Notes: generated from the letters alone by a model not told the origin. 14,637 bases of DNA from Balneolales bacterium (GCA_022360375.1 JAKSCW010000475.1:1-14637); one strand, 5' to 3'; shown: positions 1-7,509, counted from the first letter of the stretch. Translations and numbers: made by a program.

Positions 1-1436
1 AACTGCTTAGGTTCCAATCGCTCTGAAACTGTTGAAAAGGACACGATATCACTAAAAAAGGCGGTCATATAGGTATCGTCTCCTCCCAGTTTAGGTTCCT
101 CTCCGGATTCAATCATCTGATCTACCAGTGTTGGGGATACGTACGAAGAGAACATTCCTTTAATTCGTCGCTTTTCGCGTTCTTCGTTTACATATTCATA
201 ACCTACCGTGCCTACCTGGCCAAAGAAAATGATCATGATCTGGCTGGAAACATTTACAAATACCTGAAGCTGGAGAAAAAATTGAAGTGCAATGAAATAA
301 TACAATCCCATTGAAATAACCATTGCTGCAAAACCCCAACTCGCACCAAATGTTCGGTTAAAGAAAACGATTACAAATGCAAGAACTATCATCAAAACTA
401 AGCGAAAGAAACCACCTTGTTCCCTGATGTAATTTCCGTCCAAAATCGTTTGGATTGCATGAGCATGAATCTCAAAACCTGGCCTAGGTAAATCCGCTGT
501 TGTGAATGGTGTAGCATGAAAATCCTGCAACACGGGCATCGTTGAGCCGATGATCACAATTTTATCTTTAAAAACTTCGTCGTAAAGTAGCCCCATCTCA
601 AAATCAGGATCCGCGAAGGAATTAATTTCAAAAGCCTCTGCTTCCATCACCGTGGTATAGTCAGGGTCGTCAATTACTTCCTCGTAGGAAATAACCGGAA
701 ACATGTTTTCAGGGCCATAATAGTTTATGATGAATCTATTATCTCCTTCCCTCAATATGCTATAGTCTCCTAAGGTGAAATAGTTATCATCCAGGTTTAC
801 TCCCAGCCTGTCTATTTCTGAATATTCGAGCCCGGAATACAATCTCAGAGCTTCAATACCAAGCATATAGTAATCATTCTCTAAATACTTTGTCCCAAAT
901 GTGTATGACCGAACGAAACCATCGAGATCTGGTATGGTTTTCACAAACCCAAAATTGTTAGGGTTACTGTCTCGCAGAATGTTAAGGGGAAATATTGGGA
1001 TAGATTGATCCGCATTTCCGGTATTTGATCGCTCAACGTCTCCTGCAAGAACCACGTTTCCATATTCTTTCAAGGTGTTTGCAAAGAGTGTGTCATTAAC
1101 CGGGTTAAATTCATCCCCTTGAGTAAAAAGTACATCAAATACAATTGCTTTAGCTTCGGCTTTGTTTAGGTTTTCAACCAGCCTGGCATGAATGCTTGTT
1201 GGCCAGGGCCATTTTTGGGGAATTTCAGAATCTGCCTGCTCACTAATTGCAACCAATACCACGGGCGAGTTTTCTACTGAAAGAGGGCCCCTGATTTCAA
1301 AAAACTGATCTCGTATTGAATACTCAATTTTTTGAACAAACTCAGTTAGGGACAAAAATAAAGAAAGAATAAATGTACCAAAGGTGATAAGCAGGTACAC
1401 CCACCAATTCTTCTTGCTTCGGTTTTTAATTGCCAT
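1..1436 (-). CDS. CHASE2-domain class III adenylate/guanylate cyclase (C-terminus cut by window edge)
   Basis: This is a membrane-bound class III nucleotidyl cyclase, expected to make cAMP or cGMP in the cytoplasm in response to a signal sensed outside the membrane. The frame is open from ATG at 1436 to the window edge, giving 478 visible residues. Residues 12-30 form a transmembrane helix. Residues about 45-335 are a CHASE2 sensor, with the typical QKWPWP stretch at 75-80, AIVFDVLF near 97-104 and DKIVIIG at 291-297. Three membrane segments follow (about 343-359, 365-385 and 389-411). From about 427 the cyclase catalytic domain begins with the usual MFSSYVSP segment and FFSDI at 460-464. D463 should be the first metal-binding aspartate; the second lies outside the window. 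The start codon is one base after the stop of the upstream barrel gene (TAG-C-ATG), so translation is probably coupled. Substrate (ATP or GTP) cannot be judged from the visible part. Confidence 0.93.
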   Translation of the reverse strand, partial: MAIKNRSKKNWWVYLLITFGTFILSLFLSLTEFVQKIEYSIRDQFFEIRGPLSVENSPVVLVAISEQADSEIPQKWPWPTSIHARLVENLNKAEAKAIVFDVLFTQGDEFNPVNDTLFANTLKEYGNVVLAGDVERSNTGNADQSIPIFPLNILRDSNPNNFGFVKTIPDLDGFVRSYTFGTKYLENDYYMLGIEALRLYSGLEYSEIDRLGVNLDDNYFTLGDYSILREGDNRFIINYYGPENMFPVISYEEVIDDPDYTTVMEAEAFEINSFADPDFEMGLLYDEVFKDKIVIIGSTMPVLQDFHATPFTTADLPRPGFEIHAHAIQTILDGNYIREQGGFFRLVLMIVLAFVIVFFNRTFGASWGFAAMVISMGLYYFIALQFFLQLQVFVNVSSQIMIIFFGQVGTVGYEYVNEEREKRRIKGMFSSYVSPTLVDQMIESGEEPKLGGDDTYMTAFFSDIVSFSTVSERLEPKQ

Positions 1437-1437
1437 G

Positions 1438-4182
1438 CTAGAAGCGATAAATATATCTCAACTGAACAACTCGATCGTTGATAGAGTTACTACCTGTTAC
1501 GTTCGTAAAGTTAGAATCAAATATCAATGAGTGGTTTTCGGCTAATGTGTACTCGGCCCCAGCAAGAAGTACAACCGTTGCAAAATCGTTTGTCGTTCGC
1601 TCGTTACTGAGTACATAATAGTCATTTAAAAAGGAATCATCTTCGTTATTAAGAACTTCCAGTACTCTCGATGTTGAGGTATTACTTGTAAAGGCCAGCC
1701 GCCCGTTGATATTTAGTTTTCCATCAAGTAAGAAATAAGAACCCCCTGCATACATTCCAAAAATATCTATCTCAAGTTGCCCGCTTCCTGATTCTGTATT
1801 GTTGAAGGTCATTCCAAATTGAGTTCTTAAGGGTAGTTCAACAAAGCGGGAAGTAATATTTAATGAAAAGGCTGTGTTTTGCACATCACCAAATGCATAT
1901 ACCTCATCTTCAGTATTCAAACTGGAAACTGAAATAGTTGCATCATGAATCATATCCATCAATTCCACTTGCTGGGTTATAGAGAAATCCAGATTCCGGG
2001 TAGTGTTTAGACGTGGCGTGGTAGTAATCAGGGTATCTCCATCTACGATTCTCAAATTCTGAACTGCGGCTAACTCCAATCCGGATGGAACTAAAGAATT
2101 GAAGCGTTCTACCCCGTTATCTCTTTTCCTGTACCTAAAGCCCACACTTACTCTTGGTAGCCTGATATCCTGAGGATACCAACTTAAATTTGTCCGGAAT
2201 GTATTTGTACCTGTAGTTGCCTCTTTGGTGTTTGTCACATTATCGGTTAACGCCTCAAACCCCAGCGTAACATACAATTGATTCTGGAACAGCCTGAATC
2301 GGTCCAACGCTGTAAAACCTGCAATATCTTTTCTGATAGTAGAATTAGCTAATGAATTGAATTCAGGACCTACCCAAATGTATTTTAGCGAAAACGTATT
2401 TACCGGATAATTCAACAATAACTCAGTATTGGAAGCAAGCACCCCTGTTGGGAAAAAGATTTCATAATCAGTGCTATCAGTATTAATCCCGGTAACCCTG
2501 ATCGGAAGCACGTTCACGTTTTCGTTTATAATGATAAGCCTGGAGATGTCATCCAGGATATCCAGGTCGCTTTGGTCGATATCCTCAAAACCCAAATCAG
2601 CAGCTGCTAAAGAATCGAGCGGCCCTCCGTAAATGTCGTTAGTAAGAACACTTGCCACCGTTTCCGTTTTGAACCTTACCCGGTTTCTATCAAACCCCAT
2701 AGACATATCTATCCCGGTCACAAAGTTTCCCTTGGGCCTGGGGCTCCCTCCGGCAACCTGTAGCAATTCTGGTTCTCCTGAAAGCCGCTGTTGGTCATCC
2801 AAGGTTAAATTGCCCAATAAAGAGGTTGGAGAAGCTAAAACATCCAGATAATCAATAACATTGAAGATAGAGGAGGTATCATCTTCTACCTTCATGGCCT
2901 GTATCCCAATTTGAAAGTGTCGTGGATTTCCCAAGGCAACCCGCCCGGCAATAATTTTCCTATCGAAAGTTCCCCGTCCGCCATCCTGATAGCTCAAAGT
3001 ATAGGTCCTATCTAACACACTATCCGGATTGCTTTCCAGGAACACATCTTCGGCAACTATGGTAGAATATCGGTTAGTAATTTTTCGGTTTAACTCTCCA
3101 TATACAAACTGTACATTCACCGTTTCCCACAACAGATGCAAGGAAGTATTAATACCCTCAATTCTTCTTCCTGAAATAGTGAATGTACTCAACCTTGGAT
3201 AGACATGCCCCACCTCAAAATTCCACCACTTCCCCAAATTTAGCTCCAATGCATATCTATTCTGAGGTTGAAGACGGTTAGATTCCTGCGAAGTTAAAAA
3301 CCCATTAAGTGCATAACTGAACTGTCCATAAGATCCACTTACAAAGGATCGTGCTGTATAGGCATTGTTTAAGTCTCCGGCAATGGTTTGATTTCTTGCT
3401 GTAAGTTCAACTCTTCCTTCTGGAAGTAAATTTGGTCGTAAACTCCCGGAACTTGCCTGACCGGGGCGTACCACACTAAACTGCCACTGAACTACTTCTA
3501 GTGGTTCTGTTTCAGTAACGTAATCGAGCCTGACTGTATAAAGACCTCTGGATGGGTTATTGGCTGTATATGCGATAAAGTATTCACTGGTATCGGCATC
3601 AGCCGTTACATCGATTTCGTTTACATATAGTTTAAAACTACCTGGCTCCAGTTCACTCTTGTCATAGTAAAGTGCAACAGCAATGTATACGTCTTCCGGA
3701 GCCAGCCCGTTTCCCGGCTGGGGCGAAAGAATATTATAATCGATATTTGTGGCCTGTTTCCTTTGGCTCTGAACTGGACTATTTCCTGTTCCGTCAACAA
3801 TAGAAACCTGTATTGGGTTTTCAGAGGGCAGATTATCGGGATAAAAAAAGTCCTGGTTTTCTCCTTCAATACTTAATTGGAAATAATATTCAAATGTTGT
3901 ACCCACTAGTTCTTCTGCCGAAATATTTGCAACAAATACCCCATTAGACAGAAATATTTCCTTCTGGGAATACCCCAAATCCCCTTCATTACGGTAAAAA
4001 AGATAGGCTTCGGTGGTTGTTAGCTCGGTTACTCCTGGCACGAAAAACTCAAGTTGATTGCTTGTATTCCGGTCTAATACTGTTGGCTGTTGATGCTGAA
4101 CAGTGTATTGAGCAGTAATATTATTTGAGAAAGCCACAGTACACATGAGGATAAGTACCGCGAGTCCAACCCCTTTTCTCAT
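1438..4182 (-). CDS. Predicted outer-membrane beta-barrel protein with N-terminal Ig-like segments (unnamed family)
   Basis: I do not recognise a named family for this 914-residue protein. It begins with a clear signal peptide (hydrophobic core about 5-19, probable cleavage after NNITA-Q near 25). Residues about 30-130 and 148-240 look like two all-beta Ig-like segments. From about 255 to the end, the sequence alternates hydrophobic and polar residues with many aromatic girdle-type positions and frequent Asn/Asp turns. It ends in YIYRF, a C-terminal phenylalanine typical of BAM-folded outer-membrane barrels. The length of this part (about 650 residues) would fit a large barrel. There is no TonB box or plug domain that I can see, so a TonB-dependent receptor is unlikely. 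The gene lies between the FecR-protein gene (56 nt upstream) and the CHASE2 cyclase gene (1 nt downstream), which suggests a role in the same signalling unit. Function is unknown. Confidence 0.85.
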   Translation of the reverse strand: MRKGVGLAVLILMCTVAFSNNITAQYTVQHQQPTVLDRNTSNQLEFFVPGVTELTTTEAYLFYRNEGDLGYSQKEIFLSNGVFVANISAEELVGTTFEYYFQLSIEGENQDFFYPDNLPSENPIQVSIVDGTGNSPVQSQRKQATNIDYNILSPQPGNGLAPEDVYIAVALYYDKSELEPGSFKLYVNEIDVTADADTSEYFIAYTANNPSRGLYTVRLDYVTETEPLEVVQWQFSVVRPGQASSGSLRPNLLPEGRVELTARNQTIAGDLNNAYTARSFVSGSYGQFSYALNGFLTSQESNRLQPQNRYALELNLGKWWNFEVGHVYPRLSTFTISGRRIEGINTSLHLLWETVNVQFVYGELNRKITNRYSTIVAEDVFLESNPDSVLDRTYTLSYQDGGRGTFDRKIIAGRVALGNPRHFQIGIQAMKVEDDTSSIFNVIDYLDVLASPTSLLGNLTLDDQQRLSGEPELLQVAGGSPRPKGNFVTGIDMSMGFDRNRVRFKTETVASVLTNDIYGGPLDSLAAADLGFEDIDQSDLDILDDISRLIIINENVNVLPIRVTGINTDSTDYEIFFPTGVLASNTELLLNYPVNTFSLKYIWVGPEFNSLANSTIRKDIAGFTALDRFRLFQNQLYVTLGFEALTDNVTNTKEATTGTNTFRTNLSWYPQDIRLPRVSVGFRYRKRDNGVERFNSLVPSGLELAAVQNLRIVDGDTLITTTPRLNTTRNLDFSITQQVELMDMIHDATISVSSLNTEDEVYAFGDVQNTAFSLNITSRFVELPLRTQFGMTFNNTESGSGQLEIDIFGMYAGGSYFLLDGKLNINGRLAFTSNTSTSRVLEVLNNEDDSFLNDYYVLSNERTTNDFATVVLLAGAEYTLAENHSLIFDSNFTNVTGSNSINDRVVQLRYIYRF

Positions 4183-4238
4183 AAAACCAAAGTTACTTTA
4201 AATAGGGCCAGAACGAACTGGCAGCTGAAAGTACGGGA

Positions 4239-4985
4239 TTAATTTCCTTTTTCGAAAATTGTAATTGGAACTTCTCGAATTTGGCCATTAGCGTCCATAA
4301 AACGAATTATGATCGTTTTTTCAATTAATTCTTCTTCCAATTCATCAAATCCCTCTTCCAAATCTTGTAATTCCTCTTCTGTAAGTGTACCCGATTCTAC
4401 AGTATTTCCCGCATCATCCACTTCGGCATACATTTGTTGAAATAAAGAAACAGTTTGGCCAGAATTTAAAGCAGTAACATCAACCTGACCTTCTGTTACC
4501 CAAACATAGCCAAAGGCAGTAGCACCAAAAACAGTACCTTTAACCGAGGCGAGCGACCTGGATGTTGCAACTTCAAATGTTCCCGACCCTACGGGCTCAA
4601 CTTCCAGCTTAATTTCGCCATTTTCGAGAAGAATTCTTCGATTGGCTGTCCTTGAAGCGGCCTGTTCCTCTCCAGTTATTATTAGTGCAGATTCAGGTTT
4701 TACCTTAGCGGTACTATTATCCATAAAAATCACTAATGCGTACCCATCTTTATTAGTGGTTAAAGTATCTCCACTAAATAACTGTTCTCCTAAGTTTTCG
4801 GTAAGATCCAGTACAAACGTTTCTTCATCAATGGAAGCCAATTCTACGGTAGGGATGAAACGCCGCACTATCGCAAGAGGTCTTTCCTGGGCGAAAAGCT
4901 GTTGAATACTCACTAAATCGCTTGCCAGAAGACATAGGGTTATTAAGATACTTTTCATAACAACAGAAAGAGTCTTTTTATCCAT
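4239..4985 (-). CDS. FecR-domain periplasmic protein
   Basis: This 248-residue exported protein has a FecR domain. A signal peptide spans residues 1-33 (core ILITLCLL, cleavage near LFA-Q). The FecR-like beta domain covers about 67-185, with LFSGDTLTT at 69-77, a DNSTAKVKPESAL segment and the family-typical FEVATSRSLASVKGT at 137-151. An acidic, probably helical stretch rich in Glu and Leu follows (about 202-222), then a short beta tail. No anti-sigma N-terminal helix domain and no sigma-factor neighbour are present, so it is not a classical FecR anti-sigma regulator. I chose ATG at 4985, which follows the upstream stop and has AAAGG four bases before it. A TTG at 5009 in the same frame would overlap the upstream gene, and ATG at 4958 would also leave a signal peptide. 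Adjacent FecR and CHASE2-cyclase genes are, from my recall, a recurrent pairing in bacteria. Confidence 0.88.
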   Translation of the reverse strand: MDKKTLSVVMKSILITLCLLASDLVSIQQLFAQERPLAIVRRFIPTVELASIDEETFVLDLTENLGEQLFSGDTLTTNKDGYALVIFMDNSTAKVKPESALIITGEEQAASRTANRRILLENGEIKLEVEPVGSGTFEVATSRSLASVKGTVFGATAFGYVWVTEGQVDVTALNSGQTVSLFQQMYAEVDDAGNTVESGTLTEEELQDLEEGFDELEEELIEKTIIIRFMDANGQIREVPITIFEKGN

Positions 4986-4992
4986 AATACCT

Positions 4993-6213
4993 TTAATTGG
5001 AACCCACAATTATATCGCCATCTTCAATCTTTTGTACCATTTCAACTAACTTTTGAATAGCCAGAATCCCTGAATATTGTTGATCATCAATCACCAAACC
5101 TTCAAAATAAAACCCATCTGCAATAAGTGAAGCATAGTTTTCTTCTCCAATCAATGCAACTAACACTTCAAATGTATCCTGATCTATTTCAACCGCAACA
5201 GCCGCAGATTCATCTCCAGGAGAACTCAGAGTAAATTCCCAAACTTCTGATACAATTTCCTGAGTATCATTTGCTGTTTGGATTTGGGTTGAAACCTGCC
5301 AGTAATATTTTTGGCCAATTTCCAATACCTGAGCCCCTGATGTTGGATATTGAAATGAAATTCCGGTTACCAAATAATCCAGATTTTCGAATTCCAATAA
5401 GTTTGCAGTCCGCATATCGCTTCCAGGTTCACTACTCCTGGCATTTTCAATTAAGGATTCTGCATTTCCTTCTCCATCATCTTTTACTACAATTACCCTG
5501 TACTCAACGGTTGGGTCCCCTTCCCAACTTAGTTGGGGGAACTGATTTGTAATACTTACCGAAGTACCCTCCACATCGCCGGGTGCTTTTAGAAATATGG
5601 CTCTCTCGTCAATAACACCCCCGGTTTCGCTTACACCCAAAGCATCCGTATAGCTAGCCAATTCAATTTTTCCACAAGCATTCGTAACCTGAAAGACCTT
5701 TCCTGAAACTGAATAGATGTCATTTGGAAGCGTTGTACTTCCTCCCAGGTTTTCAATAAAATCTTCCCCAATTAAAGTAAGCCCTCCATCAAAACGCATT
5801 ACGTCATCGACACCTGGTAATCGTTCATTTTGAATATCATTATTTGTTGCATATACAACCTGACCGGGGCGTAGCGAAAATGGATAGGCTGCTTGTTGCG
5901 TCAATTGGGCAATTAATCCCCATTGACCAGCATTTACTTCAAATTCGAAATACAAATTCGTAAGTGTATCCTCAGAAATATTGGTCAGTGTAAAAGTGCC
6001 TAGTAAAGTTCCTGCTCCCCGGCTATCTATTCCTAAACTCGCTAACCCCAAAACCTGTGCATTTCGTAGTGCTGGTTGCAGTTCCACCGAAAAATCCAAT
6101 TTATTGGAACCATCGCAGGATTCTTGTGCTATAACATTAGCATGCAGAACAAATACACACAAACAAACTAAGAAGGAAAGAAAATAGGGTTTTATCCTAA
6201 CAAATTTTTTCAT
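4993..6213 (-). CDS. Secreted hypothetical protein with fibronectin-III-like segment
   Basis: This 406-residue protein starts the minus-strand run of four genes. It has a signal peptide (residues 1-30, core FLSFLVCLCVFVLH, cleavage near VIA-QE). Residues 36-185 are beta-rich with two cysteines (C33 and C180) that could form a disulfide. Residues about 208-330 resemble an FN3-like module, with NQFPQLSWEGDPTVEYRVIV and later GQKYYWQVSTQ as the strand pattern. The C-terminal 70 residues (about 340-406) look alpha/beta and acidic, with no known motif. There is no lipobox and no C-terminal aromatic signature, so it is probably periplasmic or surface-exposed. The stop lies 7 nt before the FecR-protein start, so the two are likely co-translated. 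GAGG lies five bases before the ATG. Its function is unknown. The context suggests an envelope partner of the FecR protein, barrel and cyclase. Confidence 0.85.
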   Translation of the reverse strand: MKKFVRIKPYFLSFLVCLCVFVLHANVIAQESCDGSNKLDFSVELQPALRNAQVLGLASLGIDSRGAGTLLGTFTLTNISEDTLTNLYFEFEVNAGQWGLIAQLTQQAAYPFSLRPGQVVYATNNDIQNERLPGVDDVMRFDGGLTLIGEDFIENLGGSTTLPNDIYSVSGKVFQVTNACGKIELASYTDALGVSETGGVIDERAIFLKAPGDVEGTSVSITNQFPQLSWEGDPTVEYRVIVVKDDGEGNAESLIENARSSEPGSDMRTANLLEFENLDYLVTGISFQYPTSGAQVLEIGQKYYWQVSTQIQTANDTQEIVSEVWEFTLSSPGDESAAVAVEIDQDTFEVLVALIGEENYASLIADGFYFEGLVIDDQQYSGILAIQKLVEMVQKIEDGDIIVGSN

Positions 6214-6218
6214 ACCAC

Positions 6219-6222
6219 CCTC
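6219..6222 (-). promoter_or_regulatory. Shine-Dalgarno site of the envelope-cyclase operon
   Basis: GAGG (within CGAGGGTGGT on the minus strand) lies five bases before the ATG at 6213. It supports this start and stands out because most genes here have no clear Shine-Dalgarno sequence. In the leader between this site and the tRNA terminator (6223-6286) I see AT-rich DNA with no convincing -10/-35 pair. Confidence 0.6.
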
Positions 6223-6286
6223 GTGTTTATAATAATATTCAATATCAGGCGATGATTTATTACATACAATTAGAATTCTACAAACA

Positions 6287-6320
6287 AAAAAAGCCTCTAT
6301 TGAATCAAATAAAGGCTTTT
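6287..6320 (-). terminator. Intrinsic terminator of tRNA-Ala
   Basis: On the minus strand AAAGCCTTTA pairs with TAGAGGCTTT (ten pairs, one of them G-U) around a ten-base loop, followed by a run of seven T residues. The stem starts within two bases of the tRNA 3' end, so it ends the tRNA transcript and insulates the four-gene operon that begins at 6213. Confidence 0.85.
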
Positions 6321-6321
6321 G

Positions 6322-6395
6322 TGGAGCTAAAGGGATTCGAACCCTTGACCTTCGCGCTGCCAGCGCGACGCTCTAGCCAGCTGAGCTATAGCCCC
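6322..6395 (-). tRNA. tRNA-Ala (anticodon GGC)
   Basis: The 74-base minus-strand sequence folds into a full cloverleaf. The acceptor GGGGCTA pairs with TAGCTCC (one G-U pair). The D stem is GCTC/GAGC, and the anticodon stem TCGCG/CGCGA holds the loop CTGGCAG with anticodon GGC at 6361-6359. The T arm is AAGGG-TTCGAAT-CCCTT and the discriminator base is A at 6322. It decodes GCC/GCU alanine codons. CCA is not encoded and must be added after transcription. It appears as a single tRNA gene, not next to rRNA in this window. Confidence 0.97.
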
Positions 6396-6455
6396 AAATG
6401 AACACCAAATATAAAGGCGCATTGAAATTAATCCTAACAAGTTTTTCTTTTTTTG

Positions 6456-6486
6456 TTTGATAGACTGCTTAGTATCACTATTTTCA
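6456..6486 (+). promoter_or_regulatory. Possible Bacteroidota-type promoter of the OmpA-family gene
   Basis: TTTG at 6456-6459 is followed after 19 bases by TATTTTCA at 6479-6486. This spacing matches the Bacteroidota -33 TTTG / -7 TAnnTTTG promoter, but the -7 element matches only partly. It lies 54 bases before the OmpA-family start codon. The rest of 6396-6539 shows no other clear signal; it must also hold the tRNA promoter on the other strand. Confidence 0.3.
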
Positions 6487-6524
6487 CCCACAATAATAAA
6501 AAATCAATCTTAACAAACTCAGAC

Positions 6525-6529
6525 AGGAG
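6525..6529 (+). promoter_or_regulatory. Shine-Dalgarno site of the OmpA-family gene
   Basis: AGGAG lies ten bases before ATG at 6540. It supports that start over the in-frame TTG at 6453, which would place 29 non-signal-like residues ahead of the signal peptide. Confidence 0.55.
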
Positions 6530-6539
6530 TTTCCCTACC

Positions 6540-7445
6540 ATGAAACGAAAAATCCACCTATTATTCCTTGCCATATTTTTATCCGCTGGTATTGTTACGC
6601 AATATGGGTGTGGATCGAGTGAGCCAGTAGTTGAAGCACCTATCGATTCAGATGGTGACGGAATTACTGATGACCAGGAAATTTTAAACGGTACTGACCC
6701 AAATAGTGCTGACTCTGATGGTGATGGTCTTAGCGACTCAGAAGAGGCTGAATTAGGTACCGACCCAAACAATTCAGATTCTGATGGTGATGGTCTATCT
6801 GATGGAGATGAAGTAAACACTTATGGAACTGACCCGAATAACACCGATACTGACGGAGACGGGTTATCTGACTACGATGAAGTAATTACTTACAAAACAG
6901 ATCCAAATGATGCCAATGGCGATGCTGATGGCGATGGAATATCAGATGTTGACGAAATTAATAGGTACAACACTGATCCAACTAATGCAGATTCTGACGG
7001 TGATGGATTTACTGATGGCCAGGAAATTGATATGGGTACGAATCCTAACGACGGTTCAGATCCTGTATTTGTTTCTGAAAATGACTTAGAAATGATCACG
7101 TTTGAATTTGATCGTTCCAGTATCACTGATGCAGCTGCTCAGATGTTAGCAGACAACGTTGAAACGCTACAAAATGCTCCTGCATTCAGAGTTCGTGTTG
7201 ACGCATACACTGACCACGTTGGTGGCGACCAATACAACTTACGATTAAGTCTTCGTCGTGCTGCTGCTGTAGTTGAATTTTACACAAACAACGGTATTAC
7301 TGAAGATCGTATCGAATCCCGTGGTCTTGGTAAGGCCCCAGTTGAATGTGCTGCCTCTGAAAAAGAAGCCAATGATGGATGTGAGAAAAACAGAAGAGCT
7401 GAATCTCACCCAATTAGTACATTGAAGTATACTCCGGATATGTAA
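6540..7445 (+). CDS. OmpA-family protein with thrombospondin type-3 repeats
   Basis: This 301-residue envelope protein should anchor the outer membrane to peptidoglycan. The signal peptide covers residues 1-23. C24 in QYGC may be lipidated, although the lipobox is not canonical. Six TSP3-like repeats of 22-25 residues (about 36-172) each carry the DSDGDG(L/I/F)(S/T)D...E...GTDPN pattern, which binds calcium in known TSP3 modules. The OmpA C-terminal domain follows (about 183-290) with ITFEFDRSSI, the conserved TD at 224-225, NLRLSLRRA and NRRAE near 284-288. C270 and C281 sit where related proteins often carry a cysteine pair and may form a disulfide. There is no N-terminal barrel, so it is a linker-type protein rather than classical OmpA. 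It is monocistronic, with its own terminator just downstream. The acidic repeat region is unlike its neighbours in composition, but this is normal for the family. Confidence 0.93.
   Translation: MKRKIHLLFLAIFLSAGIVTQYGCGSSEPVVEAPIDSDGDGITDDQEILNGTDPNSADSDGDGLSDSEEAELGTDPNNSDSDGDGLSDGDEVNTYGTDPNNTDTDGDGLSDYDEVITYKTDPNDANGDADGDGISDVDEINRYNTDPTNADSDGDGFTDGQEIDMGTNPNDGSDPVFVSENDLEMITFEFDRSSITDAAAQMLADNVETLQNAPAFRVRVDAYTDHVGGDQYNLRLSLRRAAAVVEFYTNNGITEDRIESRGLGKAPVECAASEKEANDGCEKNRRAESHPISTLKYTPDM
6645..7055 (+). repeat. Six TSP3-type calcium-binding repeats encoded in tandem
   Basis: The DNA has an imperfect 66-75 base period built on variants of GATTCTGATGGTGATGG. It encodes DxDGDG loops starting at about residues 36, 59, 81, 104, 129 and 152 of the OmpA-family protein. 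The second and third copies are the most similar at DNA level. The same DNA gives misleading Ser/Pro-rich frames on the other strand. Confidence 0.8.
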
Positions 7446-7470
7446 CTATCTGAGGCAAAGACAGACTTTC

Positions 7471-7506
7471 AACCCCGGTATATATCTATTGTGCCGGGGT
7501 TTTTTG
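7471..7506 (+). terminator. Intrinsic terminator of the OmpA-family gene
   Basis: AACCCCGG (7471-7478) pairs perfectly with CCGGGGTT (7494-7501) around a 15-base loop, followed by TTTTG. It sits 25 bases after the stop codon. The other strand has no T run after the stem, so it works for the plus strand only, although it lies next to the stop of the convergent gene. Confidence 0.85.
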
Positions 7507-7509
7507 TTT

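Noticed and set aside
2633..2851. Short plus-strand frames inside the minus-strand barrel, FecR and FN3-like genes
   Set aside because: They lie entirely within well-supported genes, have no domain, signal peptide or ribosome-binding site, and read as random antisense translation.
4207..4222. Small hairpin GCCAG/CTGGC between the FecR and barrel genes
   Set aside because: Only five base pairs and no T run follows, so it is neither a convincing terminator nor a clear regulatory structure.
4986..5009. TTG start at 5009 for the FecR-domain gene
   Set aside because: It would overlap the upstream gene by 17 bases; ATG at 4985 has AAAGG just before it and keeps a good signal peptide.
6271..6280. 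Perfect palindrome TAGAATTCTA upstream of the four-gene unit
   Set aside because: Ten AT-rich bases with an EcoRI-type core can arise by chance, and no promoter elements are placed around it.
6453..6539. Upstream TTG start extending the OmpA-family protein by 29 residues
   Set aside because: The extension precedes a complete signal peptide starting at 6540, which has AGGAG upstream, and it covers the probable promoter.
6434..6820. Minus-strand open frame with repeated Ser-Pro-Ser-Glu-Ser blocks
   Set aside because: It is the antisense reading of the TSP3 repeats of the OmpA-family gene; the repeat pattern follows from the coding strand, and the frame has no start signal. The same holds for 6890-7126.
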